A stretch of 64,000 nucleotides of DNA from Arthrobacter koreensis (GTDB lineage Bacteria; Actinomycetota; Actinomycetes; Actinomycetales; Micrococcaceae). Shown piece by piece: positions 24,388 through 34,062 of the stretch (its first letter is position 1; each line of letters opens with the position of its first letter). The translations under genes were made by a program, and so were the position numbers. The DNA lies in contig NZ_WACG01000005.1 of assembly GCF_009193255.1 (NCBI RefSeq), positions 310,001 through 374,000 on the forward strand. The letters are read 5' to 3'. The notes below the pieces were generated by a model. That model did no database searches, had not been told where the DNA came from, and worked only from the letters and a program-made list of their open reading frames with translations.

Positions 24388-27300
24388 ATGGATGGCATCA
24401 GCACAAGCCAGTGGCAGAGCGTCGAAAGCGAACTGGCTAAGTTCGTCTTGAATGATTCCAGGAAGGCGCTGGAATCATTTCGTGTCCGCCCCGAGCTCGT
24501 TAGAGAACAAGGCAACATTGAGCAGGCGACGGTTCAGGGTGGCTATGGCCGCAAACAGCTCAACGAGCTGATCCAGAACGCCGCAGACGCTATGGACGGC
24601 TTGGAAGGCCGAATCCGTGTTGTGCTCACGGCCGATGCTCTGTACTGCGCGAATGAAGGCATGCCGTTCCAGCGTTCAGGCTACGCTGCTTTGCTGCTCT
24701 CGCACTCATCGTCGAAACGAGACGATCAAATCGGCCGATTTGGCCTCGGGTTCAAGTCCGTACTGCAGATTACGGATACCCCACACATCTTTAGCCGGAC
24801 GGCTTCGGTCCGGTGGGACAAGGCACAAAGCGAATCCGTCCTCGCTGAGATTGCGCCAGGGCTCAGCGATTATCCCGTCCTACGCCTGGCAACACCCGTC
24901 GATCCCTTCGAAGCCGCTGCAAAAGACGCCCTGCTGGCAGATCTCATGACCTGGGCATCCACTGTTGTCAAACTTCCTTTGAAACCCAACATCACATGGC
25001 TGTCCGAAGAACTAAAAGACTTCCCGCCCGAATTCCTTCTGTTCTCTGACCAGATCGGAAGGCTTGAGTTCGACGACGAGCGCGAGGCCACCAGTACCCA
25101 CTGGACGGCCACACGGGCAGGCTCACGCGTCACTTTGAGCGACGGCAGCGACTCCAGCGAATGGCGCGTTTTCACGGCAAAACACGTGTTTAGTGAAACA
25201 GCGAAGTCCGACGCGGGCAGCATCGTGGCCCGAGATGATGCCAAGGTTGTCTGGGCAGTGCCGATGGCCGGCAAAGCGCGTCAGAACCTGGGCAGCTTCT
25301 GGAATTATTTTCCAACAACCTCGCAGACCACTCTGCGCGGAATCGTCAACGCTCCGTTCAAGATGAACGAAGACCGGCACAACATGCTTCGGAGCGAATA
25401 CAATCGCGAGATTCTGACTAGAACCCTGCCACGCATGGTCGCGGGGGCACTTCCGGAGCTCTCGCCCGCTGACGATCCAGCCAGTTTCCTGGACTTGTTC
25501 CCTGCCCGTGGGCGAGAAGCCCGTTCCTGGGCGGACGAAGTGATCAATCTGCCCGTTATGCAGGCAGTCGCCGCGGTCCCTTCGCTCCCTGACCGGATGG
25601 GGCGGCTTCAATCCGCCGCCACGCTTCATGTCCCGCCTGCCCTGGAAGAAGCAACCAGGCTGGAAGAAAAGTGGAATGCCGCCGTCGGCCGGGATCGGCC
25701 GTGGGTACATGAGTCAGCGCTGAATAGCCGGACCCGCTCTGCCCAGGTTAATCGCATCCTCGAACTCAATCGCACAAAGCGGACATCTGTCACCGTGTGG
25801 CTTGAAGAGGTAGTCGCTGACGGGAGCTTGGACAGCATCGAGAAGGCACTGGAAATCGCGGTCGAAATTGACAAGCGGCACCCAGGGCTGCAGGAAGAGA
25901 TGCGCCGGAGCAGGGTTGTTCTGGCAGCAGACGGAGAAATGCGTCCGCTGATCACTCGGGATCTCTTCCTGCCCCTGTCCGCCCATGAGACAGAGCCGAA
26001 GTTCGTTGCAAATGCCCTCTACGAGCATGGTCACGTAGCTGACTATCTTCGGATTCTCGGATTCCAGGCATTGAATGCGCAGGGAAGAATTGTCCGAATC
26101 GCCCGGGAAGTATCCGAGGACTACGACTCCGCAGAAACTGCTGAGTCTCTCTGGCGGATGTCCCGATCCCTCCAAGTGCCAGAAACGCTGCAGATACTCC
26201 GTGAGAACACAGACACCGAGCGTCTCCTGGTCAAGTGTAAGAACGGCATGTGGAAGCCGCTACGCCTCGTCTGGCTCCCAGGGGCACTTATCCCGGCGGG
26301 TTCACCCGGTGACGAGCATCTGTTGGTGGATGAGCTGTTTCACCGCCCGGATCTCCGCCTTTTGCAGAATCTTGGGGCCCGCACAAACATCGGTGCACCG
26401 TCCATGCAACATGCGGGGGTACTTTATGAAACCTGGAAATCGCAGCTGAGTCGCCAGATCTCCCAGGCATCCGCGTCCGGCCCTGAACCGGTTTCTCCCG
26501 CCAGCCTAAAGTTCCCTCCGGCTCTTTGCACCGAAGGTCTGGAACTGCTTGCCGACGCTTCCTTTGCTACTCGAGCGAAGGTCACCGAGAGGCTGCTGTC
26601 GAATGAGCAGTATCCGGTTTCCGTCCAGTACGGCAGCATCGTCCGTACTTCGGAATCCGTGGATGGTCCTGATCTCTGGTGGATCCGCAACTTTGGCGTT
26701 CTCAAAACTCCGTTAGGGCTGGTGGACGTCAAATACTGTGTCGGCCAGCTCCCTGGTTTCCCAGAGATGTTCCTCCCCTATCCGGGAGACATTGCTCAAA
26801 CCCTCAACCTGCCTACCGATCCCCGAGCGGCCCAGTGGACTTTCGTCCTTCCTGCGGCTGAAAGCAAACTGACCCTGTCCCAAGTCCACCAGCTGTACGG
26901 ATGCATGGCACGTGCGGGGCTGAAAGCTCCCAAGGAGTTGCTGGTCCCGTTCAAAAACGGAACAACCCGCCATCTCACCTCACACGTCATCCTGGCCGCG
27001 GATGAAGCCAGTTTCACATTTCTGCGCTCCCGCCCCAACGTCGCCTGCGTCTACACAGGCAATGATGAACTTGACGCATCGCTCTCACAGATGTGGGGTC
27101 TGAATAGGGTTTCTGTATCTTCAAGGACTTCGCTTGAGCATCTTCCTGATGCTGACAAAGAGCCAATCTCGCTGGGCAAGCTCTTCCCACAGATCCACCG
27201 TGTCGTCAGTGGTGCCAGGTCCGGCATGCTAGCTGTACCGTGCTCGGAACTTCGAACCGTGGTCAGCAATGACTTCGACGAGACGCGCATAATCACGGAC

Positions 27301-29052
27301 CACAAGTCTCGGATCGAAGACGGCGTATTTTATTACTCGTCGTCACTGCAGCCCCGCAACGTTCTCGCAGCGTTGTTGGAAAGTCTGGGATCGAGACTTT
27401 CGGCCCACGAGGTTGCCAGCCGTCTCAAGAAACTGGAAGAAGAACGCAAGCGCCTTGAACGCGAACAGAAAGTCCGTGCGAAGGACACGGAAGCAGGTCG
27501 TTTCGTAGCACTGGTGGGTCGGCAGAAGCTCATGAATTTGCTCCCCGCGGAGCTGATTCAGTTGGCGGAGAACCGAGGGCTGATTCTTACCGATGATCTG
27601 TTGTTCGCAATAATGCAGACCCTTCACGGCAGCAATCTCCTGAAGGTGACCAAGTCGCTGGTGGATGACGAAGTGGTTGACCCTGAACAGTTCCGAGGCA
27701 GCCGTGATGAAAAGGAATTCCTCGAAGATCTTCTAGGGTTTTCGTTTGATCAGTCGGATTCGGTTAAGCGCAGGAAACCCGAACGGGAAGAGGTTACCGG
27801 GCCAGTACGTCTGTCGCCTCTTCATGATTACCAGTCAAGTGTCCTCGACAAAGTTCTCCGATTGCTGGACGGCCGCTCCGGCAAAAAGAGAGGCATCCTG
27901 CAGCTTCCAACGGGTGCGGGAAAGACCCGTGTCGCCGTCGAATCCGCAATCCGCGACGTAGAGAAGTCCGACGGCAAGCGCGTGATTGTTTGGATCGCTC
28001 AGACTGAGGAACTTTGCGAGCAGGCCGTTGAAACGTGGATGTATGTATGGCAGGCCGCTGGCCCCGCCGGGAAGCGGATGGCGGTTAGCCGCCTCTGGGG
28101 CGGCAACAAGGCGGCTCCAGAGGAAACCAAGCTCCATCTGGTCGTGGCGACGATCCAAACCCTCGCCAGTATCCAGGAAAACCGACGCCTGACCTACGAC
28201 TGGATGTCCCGGCCTGACCTCGTCATCATTGATGAGGCCCATGCTGCGACAACCCCGTCCTATACGCGGGTGCTCAGTTGGTTCGGGCGGTCCTACACCG
28301 ACAACAGCAACCTGCTCCTCGGCTTGTCTGCGACACCCTACCGCGGCGCCAACGAGGCGGAGACGAAACGGTTGGTTAACCGGTTCGGTGGGAATCTCAT
28401 CGTTCCTGAGCAGTTCGACTCGGATGACGCCCACAACTACCTTCAGCACATGGGCGTTCTCGCGAGCGTCAAACATGTCGAGCTGGAAGGTATCAAGATC
28501 CAGCTGAAAGATATGGCAAGCGTTCATAACAGCGACGAGCAGTCGTCGATGCTGGAAGCCAGGCTTGATCTCAATCAGGTCGCGCAGAGCCAGACCCGAA
28601 ACAACGTGATCCTCGACCACATCAAGAGCCGAGGAAAAGACGGCACCACCTTGGTCTTTGCCGCGTCCGTAGCACACGCTGAGGCCCTGGCCGCGGTACT
28701 GTCGTTGGAGGGTCTCCCGGCGGCAGCCATCTCGTCAAAGACGGATGCAGCGCACCGCCGGCGCCTCATTGAGGACTTCCGTAAGGGCCGCATCAAGGTG
28801 CTCACGAATTTTGACGTTCTGTCGCAGGGATTTGACGCGCCGAAGGTGGATGCCGTGTACGTTTGTCGTCCGACGTTTTCCCCTAACAAGTACATTCAGA
28901 TGGTCGGACGTGGACTCCGCGGACCCAAGAACGGTGGAAGCGAGAAAGTCCTGATCGTGAACGTCAGGGACAACCTCGAACAGTACGGCGAGAAACTGGC
29001 CTTCACGGAATTCGACTATCTATGGAACGCAGGAACCGTTAGTGCTCACTGA
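24388..29052 (+). CDS. GHKL-ATPase / DEAD-DEAH helicase fusion protein
   Basis: 1554 residues. The N-terminal 250 residues are a GHKL (Hsp90/sacsin-like) ATPase: N-box E60-x3-N64-x2-D67 in NELIQNAADA, a degenerate G1 (CANEGMPF), and GRFGLGFKSV (116-125). Middle residues 400-1000 have no recognised domain and end in a charged coiled coil (about 1008-1035). The C-terminus is an SF2 helicase: Walker A LPTGAGKT (K1179), DEAH 1282-1285, SATPYRG and motif VI QMVGRGLRG (1504-1512). A GHKL module on a translocase suggests a nucleotide-gated clamp. It is the second gene of arm A, with GGGGGGA upstream, and its end overlaps the next gene by 11 bp. It has no counterpart in classic DISARM. Confidence 0.85.
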   Translation: MDGISTSQWQSVESELAKFVLNDSRKALESFRVRPELVREQGNIEQATVQGGYGRKQLNELIQNAADAMDGLEGRIRVVLTADALYCANEGMPFQRSGYAALLLSHSSSKRDDQIGRFGLGFKSVLQITDTPHIFSRTASVRWDKAQSESVLAEIAPGLSDYPVLRLATPVDPFEAAAKDALLADLMTWASTVVKLPLKPNITWLSEELKDFPPEFLLFSDQIGRLEFDDEREATSTHWTATRAGSRVTLSDGSDSSEWRVFTAKHVFSETAKSDAGSIVARDDAKVVWAVPMAGKARQNLGSFWNYFPTTSQTTLRGIVNAPFKMNEDRHNMLRSEYNREILTRTLPRMVAGALPELSPADDPASFLDLFPARGREARSWADEVINLPVMQAVAAVPSLPDRMGRLQSAATLHVPPALEEATRLEEKWNAAVGRDRPWVHESALNSRTRSAQVNRILELNRTKRTSVTVWLEEVVADGSLDSIEKALEIAVEIDKRHPGLQEEMRRSRVVLAADGEMRPLITRDLFLPLSAHETEPKFVANALYEHGHVADYLRILGFQALNAQGRIVRIAREVSEDYDSAETAESLWRMSRSLQVPETLQILRENTDTERLLVKCKNGMWKPLRLVWLPGALIPAGSPGDEHLLVDELFHRPDLRLLQNLGARTNIGAPSMQHAGVLYETWKSQLSRQISQASASGPEPVSPASLKFPPALCTEGLELLADASFATRAKVTERLLSNEQYPVSVQYGSIVRTSESVDGPDLWWIRNFGVLKTPLGLVDVKYCVGQLPGFPEMFLPYPGDIAQTLNLPTDPRAAQWTFVLPAAESKLTLSQVHQLYGCMARAGLKAPKELLVPFKNGTTRHLTSHVILAADEASFTFLRSRPNVACVYTGNDELDASLSQMWGLNRVSVSSRTSLEHLPDADKEPISLGKLFPQIHRVVSGARSGMLAVPCSELRTVVSNDFDETRIITDHKSRIEDGVFYYSSSLQPRNVLAALLESLGSRLSAHEVASRLKKLEEERKRLEREQKVRAKDTEAGRFVALVGRQKLMNLLPAELIQLAENRGLILTDDLLFAIMQTLHGSNLLKVTKSLVDDEVVDPEQFRGSRDEKEFLEDLLGFSFDQSDSVKRRKPEREEVTGPVRLSPLHDYQSSVLDKVLRLLDGRSGKKRGILQLPTGAGKTRVAVESAIRDVEKSDGKRVIVWIAQTEELCEQAVETWMYVWQAAGPAGKRMAVSRLWGGNKAAPEETKLHLVVATIQTLASIQENRRLTYDWMSRPDLVIIDEAHAATTPSYTRVLSWFGRSYTDNSNLLLGLSATPYRGANEAETKRLVNRFGGNLIVPEQFDSDDAHNYLQHMGVLASVKHVELEGIKIQLKDMASVHNSDEQSSMLEARLDLNQVAQSQTRNNVILDHIKSRGKDGTTLVFAASVAHAEALAAVLSLEGLPAAAISSKTDAAHRRRLIEDFRKGRIKVLTNFDVLSQGFDAPKVDAVYVCRPTFSPNKYIQMVGRGLRGPKNGGSEKVLIVNVRDNLEQYGEKLAFTEFDYLWNAGTVSAH

Positions 29053-30844
29053 TATCAGCCTCGATTCCAGCCAAGAGGCAGTCGCGTCCGCCCCGGCGGA
29101 GGAGCGGCAGTTCGTACAAGCAGCAGCGGGACAGGGAAAAACTGAAGTTCTTATTTCTCGGATTTTGTATCTCATGGAGGAAGGTCTCAACCCTGCTGAC
29201 GAGATCCTTGTCCTGAGCTTCTCTCGGGCAGCCGTAGAAGCGGTCCGCAAACGCGCAAGGAACGCGGATCTGGAAAGCGTGCAGATCAGAACCTTCGACT
29301 CTTTCGCCGCGCAGATCCTCCTCGACGAGTCTGAAGCGGACGAGGCCCTCAGCGGATTCTTCGACTCGCGCATTCGCCAGGCTACGCAGCTTCTTAAAGG
29401 TGAGAATGTTCCTGACCGTGCTCTCCCCCTGAAACACATCCTTATCGATGAAGCGCAGGATCTTGTTGGCGACCGTGCAGAAATGGTCAAGGCACTTCTT
29501 GACGTCTGTGACGAAGACCTCGGATTCACCGTGTTGGGAGACCCGCTTCAGGGTATCTACGATTTCCAGCTTGACGAGTCCGAGTCTCAGCTGAGTTCGG
29601 CTGAGTTTGTAGCGGATCTTCAGGAGCGCTACGGAGCCGAATTCAGAAGCCTCGAAAAACACTATAGGGCCCGCTCTGATCAGGCGCGGGAACTCATTGA
29701 GATTGGCGACCGCATCAGGGGTATGGATCCCGCCGAGGCCGTGAGGTTGGGGCACCGCCTCCTCGACGAGTTCCGCGTCTCCGAAGGAAACAGCTCATCT
29801 CTCCTGGACGAGACCGCGTGCCTGGAACCGGTGGTGGGAACTACCGCGTTGCTGTGTTCTACCAACTACGAAGTGCTTATCAGCAGCGAGGTCCTATGGG
29901 AGGCCGGGTACCCTCACGTCGTACGCCGGCGTGCCCAGGATATGAGCGTTGCGCCCTGGGTGTATCGCGTTTTCCGAGACATCCAGGCCCGTCCACAACC
30001 ACGAGCAACCGTCCTGCAGCTCCTGGAGAACGAAAGATTGGACGAGGACAAGTGGCTGGACCTGAAAACAGCTGAAGGCGACTTCCGATCCTACGATTCA
30101 CTGGACATCGGTCGCCTGGCCCAGCGTTTGCGCGGACGCTCAGTACCGCTGTCTCTCACGGTTTCGGATCAGGCGCCGCTCACACTCTCGACAGTGCACA
30201 GGGCTAAAGGGCTGGAGTTCGACAATGTCTTGTACGTTCCCCCGATGCCGGATTGGCCAGGGTCCGAGAAAGACGAATCAGGACTCAAACAAAAGTACGT
30301 GGCATTATCCCGAGCGCGGGAGATGGTTATCACGACTCGGATACCCAAGAACGCTCTGGCCCCGGCGCGCACCGTTGACAGTCCCAGCCGATGGAGTGAG
30401 TTCGGTTTCGGAAAGGGAAAGCGCATCTATACCAAACGTCTGGAGTTTCTGAACGATGACGTCGAGTCGGTCTTTCCGGTCGGTGCCGTTGTGGCAGAGA
30501 AGTCAGAGGTGCTCCCAACGGAACGAATGACCGAAGACCTCCTCGGACAGCGGGTGACCGGAGAACTATATTCAGACGATTTCGATTCGGTTCCACGCTA
30601 TCTGCTGCGCCTCGGCAGCGGAGAGATCATCGGCCGCACAAGTGACAGGTTTGGGTATGCACTGAAACGTGCATTCAGTATCCGCCCCGGAAGCAACTGG
30701 CCACAGGCCTTCTCAGGCTGCCGGGTAGCTTCCATCGAGTGCGCGTCCGGAAGCCCCGAAGATACTCACTACGCCGGCCTGGGTGACTCGGGCATGTGGT
30801 TGCTCCCGCGATTGACCGGTCTCATAACACTTGAATGGAAGTAG
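29042..30844 (+). CDS. UvrD/Rep-like SF1 helicase
   Basis: 600 residues from GTG 29042. Walker A is AAAGQGKT (K33), motif II IDEAQD (136-140), motif III GDPLQGIYDF, motif V TVHRAKGLEFDNVLY and motif VI VALSRAREMVI (about 420). The length is short for UvrD, so the 1B/2B subdomains are reduced. A separate C-terminal region (about 490-600) is not recognised. It probably unwinds or translocates on single-stranded DNA as part of the DISARM-like set. The start overlaps the GHKL-helicase gene by 11 bp, and the end overlaps the ATG 30835 that lies in front of the drmA-like start. Confidence 0.88.
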   Translation: MLTDISLDSSQEAVASAPAEERQFVQAAAGQGKTEVLISRILYLMEEGLNPADEILVLSFSRAAVEAVRKRARNADLESVQIRTFDSFAAQILLDESEADEALSGFFDSRIRQATQLLKGENVPDRALPLKHILIDEAQDLVGDRAEMVKALLDVCDEDLGFTVLGDPLQGIYDFQLDESESQLSSAEFVADLQERYGAEFRSLEKHYRARSDQARELIEIGDRIRGMDPAEAVRLGHRLLDEFRVSEGNSSSLLDETACLEPVVGTTALLCSTNYEVLISSEVLWEAGYPHVVRRRAQDMSVAPWVYRVFRDIQARPQPRATVLQLLENERLDEDKWLDLKTAEGDFRSYDSLDIGRLAQRLRGRSVPLSLTVSDQAPLTLSTVHRAKGLEFDNVLYVPPMPDWPGSEKDESGLKQKYVALSRAREMVITTRIPKNALAPARTVDSPSRWSEFGFGKGKRIYTKRLEFLNDDVESVFPVGAVVAEKSEVLPTERMTEDLLGQRVTGELYSDDFDSVPRYLLRLGSGEIIGRTSDRFGYALKRAFSIRPGSNWPQAFSGCRVASIECASGSPEDTHYAGLGDSGMWLLPRLTGLITLEWK

Positions 30845-30852
30845 GCAAATAC

Positions 30853-33800
30853 ATGTCTAATCTCAACGCGAAGTACGCCTTCCGGGCAGAGATGGTCGAC
30901 CGGCTCGTGGAAGACCTTTACGGCCCTTCTTCACCGGATGAGGTTCTGGCTGAACGTCCCCTCGAACGGTACGTGACCGGAGTTCTCTGGCCAGCCGCGG
31001 ATGACACGCTCGAAGATGCCCCCGACGAACCGGAGTCAGCCGCCGTCGAGGCAGGCGATTCTGCCGACGACAGCCCAGTCGCCAATGCCAGGCTCACGTA
31101 TCCGACCAGCCTTGGGCTTACGGTCTCGGTTGACCTGGGCAAGGCCACCTCCATCCGGGTGATACCGCAGGCAGCGCAGTACATACCGACGCTCGCGGCC
31201 GTCCAGGATCCCCGCCGGCGTTCAGACTCCTATGAGTGGCGACGTGCTCCAGTTGAGGACCACCACGTAACTATCGATTTGCTGAAGAGCGGCCGGCAGA
31301 TCACCAATATTGAGAGTGGCGGCCTAGAGCTTTATGCTCTGGTTCGTCCCTCCGAGAATAACGTTGTGACCGTTACGCTCGCTTTGAGAAACCGGCGGCC
31401 GAAGCAGGATGGCGAGGACCGTGACCAGGCTTCCTGGTTCCAGGTCGGACTCACCGTGGAAGCGGATGCACCCGCACTCGCCGACCGGTCCAAGCTACGC
31501 ACTGATGTCTCCCCCGATGAAGATCTTGCCTCATCTGAGTTGCTGTACAGGAATCAGATGGTATTTGGAGCCGGTCACGGATGCGCCGTGACCTGGGACC
31601 CAGATGACGTCCACGAAGACCGCTGCAGCAAAGTGTCGACCACCTTCATTCCTCGCCAAGAGGTCTCAAGGTCCATGGCAGGCGATACCCACGCAGACCT
31701 CCGTCTCGGTCTCCTGAGCTCCGGGAGCCGCGATGAAGTACTCGAACAGCTCGAAGCACTGGTCAGTGACTACTCAGAGTGGATTTCTGCCACCCGTTCA
31801 TCGTCAGAAAACGGAGGAGGCCCTTCGGCAGTCCCAGCTCACCTGCACCCGACCGCGGAAAAGCACCTGGATTCAGCAGAGGAGTCCAGGGACCGCATTG
31901 CTGCAGGCATTGAGCTTCTCCGTACCAGTGATGAGGCCTTCAACGCCTTTCAGCTTGCCAACCGTGCGATGCACTTCCAGCGCTCCCGCCAGGACTGGGT
32001 ACGGGCCGGGCGGCCGGGCGAGTTCAGCCTGGGAGACCACCAAAGCTGGCGGCCATTCCAGATTGCTTTCATCCTTCTGAATCTGTCCTCGGTCACTGAT
32101 GAGGACCATCCTGAACGAGACTTCGCAGACCTCCTATGGTTTCCAACCGGTGGAGGAAAGACTGAGGCTTATCTGGGGCTCATCGCATACTGTCTCCTCC
32201 TCCGGCGCCTTCGCGACCCGATGGTCAGCGGAGTAGCAGTGATCATGCGATACACCCTGCGTCTCCTGACCATCCAGCAGTTCGAACGCGCCGCGATGCT
32301 CATCTGCTCGCTTGAGCACGTCCGCAAGACTGCTGCGGAAAACCTTGGGGACGCGTCATTTGGCATTGGTCTCTGGGTCGGTGCGGCTGCCACGCCAAAC
32401 GACACTAAGGAGGCACGGAGAAATCTCGGCAAGCTGCGCAACGGCGAGGACGTAGTCGAAGGCAACCCCTGCCAGATCGAAGCGTGCCCGTGGTGCGGCA
32501 GCCGGCTCACCGTAGACAACTACGTCATCGAAAAGCAGCCGTACGAACGGATGAAAGTCAGCTGCCCGAACCGGGACTGTGACTACAGCTCCGGACTGCC
32601 GGTGCACATCGTTGACACGGACGTCTATCGGGAGCGCCCCGAGCTCGTTATCGGCACAGTGGATAAGTTCGCCCGCATGGCCTGGAAAGGCGACGTTGCC
32701 AATATCTTCGGCCGCGTCCATGCGGGTGAGCCAGGCCCTGATCTCATCATCCAGGATGAGCTGCACTTGATCTCGGGCCCGTTGGGATCCACCGTAGGTT
32801 TGTTTGAGACAGCAGTGGATCTTGCTTCCAGCAGCATTGGGCGTGCAGGGGGCGTTGAAGGCGCAGTCCGCCGCCCGAAGGTCATCGCGTCAACCGCAAC
32901 CATTCGCCGCGCCGACGCGCAGATTCGAGCGGTCTTCAACCGCACCTCGCGTCTTTTCCCGCAGCCCGGGACCGATCCCAACGACTCGTTTTTCGCCGAA
33001 CAGGCACCCCGTGCAGAGTACGGAACCCGCGAGTATGTAGGGGTCATGGCAGCCGGGACCAGCCATGCAACATTGATGGTGCGTACGTACGCCTCACTGC
33101 TCCATTCCGCCGCCGTTCTTGACGGTGACGATGCCACGCGGGACCCCTACTGGACTCTGATGGGCTACTTCAACAGCCTTCGCGTGTTGGGCTCGGCATA
33201 CCTCCAGGTATACGACGACGTCCGTGCCCGGCTAAAGCTGTTGGCGTCGCGGGAGGGAATTTCCGAGGCTCGTGAAGTCGAACTGTCCGAGCTGACAAGC
33301 CGTGTCTCCAGCAACTTGATCCCTGGTGCTCTGAAGTCGCTGGAGACTGGACTCGGGGATGCCCGAACGCCCGACGACGTCGTCCTGGCAACAAACATGA
33401 TCTCCGTGGGACTCGACGTCGACCGTCTGGGTCTGATGGCTGTCATGGGACAGCCACAGTCCAACGCTGAGTACATTCAGGCAACCAGCCGGGTGGGCCG
33501 TAAACACCCTGGGCTGGTAGTGACGATCTTCAATTCGGCGAAGTCCCGGGACCGGTCTCACTATGAGGGATTCATTCCCTACCATCAGGCGCTCTACCGT
33601 GCCGTTGAGGCCACCAGCGCCACGCCGTTTGCCGCGCGTTCCAGAGACCGTGCGCTCCATGCCGTCATGGTCTCTGCGCTCCGGATGACGGACCAGCGTC
33701 TCCGGGACGATGACCGGCCGGGCAACATCTCGAAGGCCGGCACATCGGTGCAGCAGGTCTTTGAGTTCATTCGTGCTCGAGTCACGGCAATCCAACCCGT

Positions 33801-34062
33801 GGACGCGGACGCGACGATCTTGGAACTTGAGAATCTTCTCGCGACATGGCGCAAGGAAGCTGCCATCAATCCGAAGCTCCGTTATTGGCTGATGCGTGAT
33901 CCAGACAATTCTTTGCTTGTCGACTTTGCGAAGGCACTCGAAGACCCGAAGTACCGTCCAACCACAACCAGAACGCCCTGGCCCACACCGTCGAGCATGC
34001 GCGATGTAGACGCCGAAACGACACTGCGACCCATTGGGGCCCGGAAGGATGCGAATGCCTAG
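30853..34062 (+). CDS. drmA: DISARM DrmA-like helicase
   Basis: 1069 residues from ATG 30853, preferred over ATG 30835 because GGAAGTAGG stands in front and DrmA proteins begin near this point. An N-terminal 400-residue region precedes Walker A FPTGGGKTEAYLGL (K436). The region between carries Cys pairs (C545/C548 and a C-P-N-R-D-C pair near 572-577) that look zinc-binding. Motif II is the unusual QDELHLISG (D635), motif III ASTATIRRA, and motif VI QATSRVGRKHPGL (876 onwards). These are DrmA traits. In DISARM, DrmA with DrmB forms the DNA-entry-blocking complex. The stop overlaps the next start by 8 bp. Confidence 0.88.
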   Translation: MSNLNAKYAFRAEMVDRLVEDLYGPSSPDEVLAERPLERYVTGVLWPAADDTLEDAPDEPESAAVEAGDSADDSPVANARLTYPTSLGLTVSVDLGKATSIRVIPQAAQYIPTLAAVQDPRRRSDSYEWRRAPVEDHHVTIDLLKSGRQITNIESGGLELYALVRPSENNVVTVTLALRNRRPKQDGEDRDQASWFQVGLTVEADAPALADRSKLRTDVSPDEDLASSELLYRNQMVFGAGHGCAVTWDPDDVHEDRCSKVSTTFIPRQEVSRSMAGDTHADLRLGLLSSGSRDEVLEQLEALVSDYSEWISATRSSSENGGGPSAVPAHLHPTAEKHLDSAEESRDRIAAGIELLRTSDEAFNAFQLANRAMHFQRSRQDWVRAGRPGEFSLGDHQSWRPFQIAFILLNLSSVTDEDHPERDFADLLWFPTGGGKTEAYLGLIAYCLLLRRLRDPMVSGVAVIMRYTLRLLTIQQFERAAMLICSLEHVRKTAAENLGDASFGIGLWVGAAATPNDTKEARRNLGKLRNGEDVVEGNPCQIEACPWCGSRLTVDNYVIEKQPYERMKVSCPNRDCDYSSGLPVHIVDTDVYRERPELVIGTVDKFARMAWKGDVANIFGRVHAGEPGPDLIIQDELHLISGPLGSTVGLFETAVDLASSSIGRAGGVEGAVRRPKVIASTATIRRADAQIRAVFNRTSRLFPQPGTDPNDSFFAEQAPRAEYGTREYVGVMAAGTSHATLMVRTYASLLHSAAVLDGDDATRDPYWTLMGYFNSLRVLGSAYLQVYDDVRARLKLLASREGISEAREVELSELTSRVSSNLIPGALKSLETGLGDARTPDDVVLATNMISVGLDVDRLGLMAVMGQPQSNAEYIQATSRVGRKHPGLVVTIFNSAKSRDRSHYEGFIPYHQALYRAVEATSATPFAARSRDRALHAVMVSALRMTDQRLRDDDRPGNISKAGTSVQQVFEFIRARVTAIQPVDADATILELENLLATWRKEAAINPKLRYWLMRDPDNSLLVDFAKALEDPKYRPTTTRTPWPTPSSMRDVDAETTLRPIGARKDANA

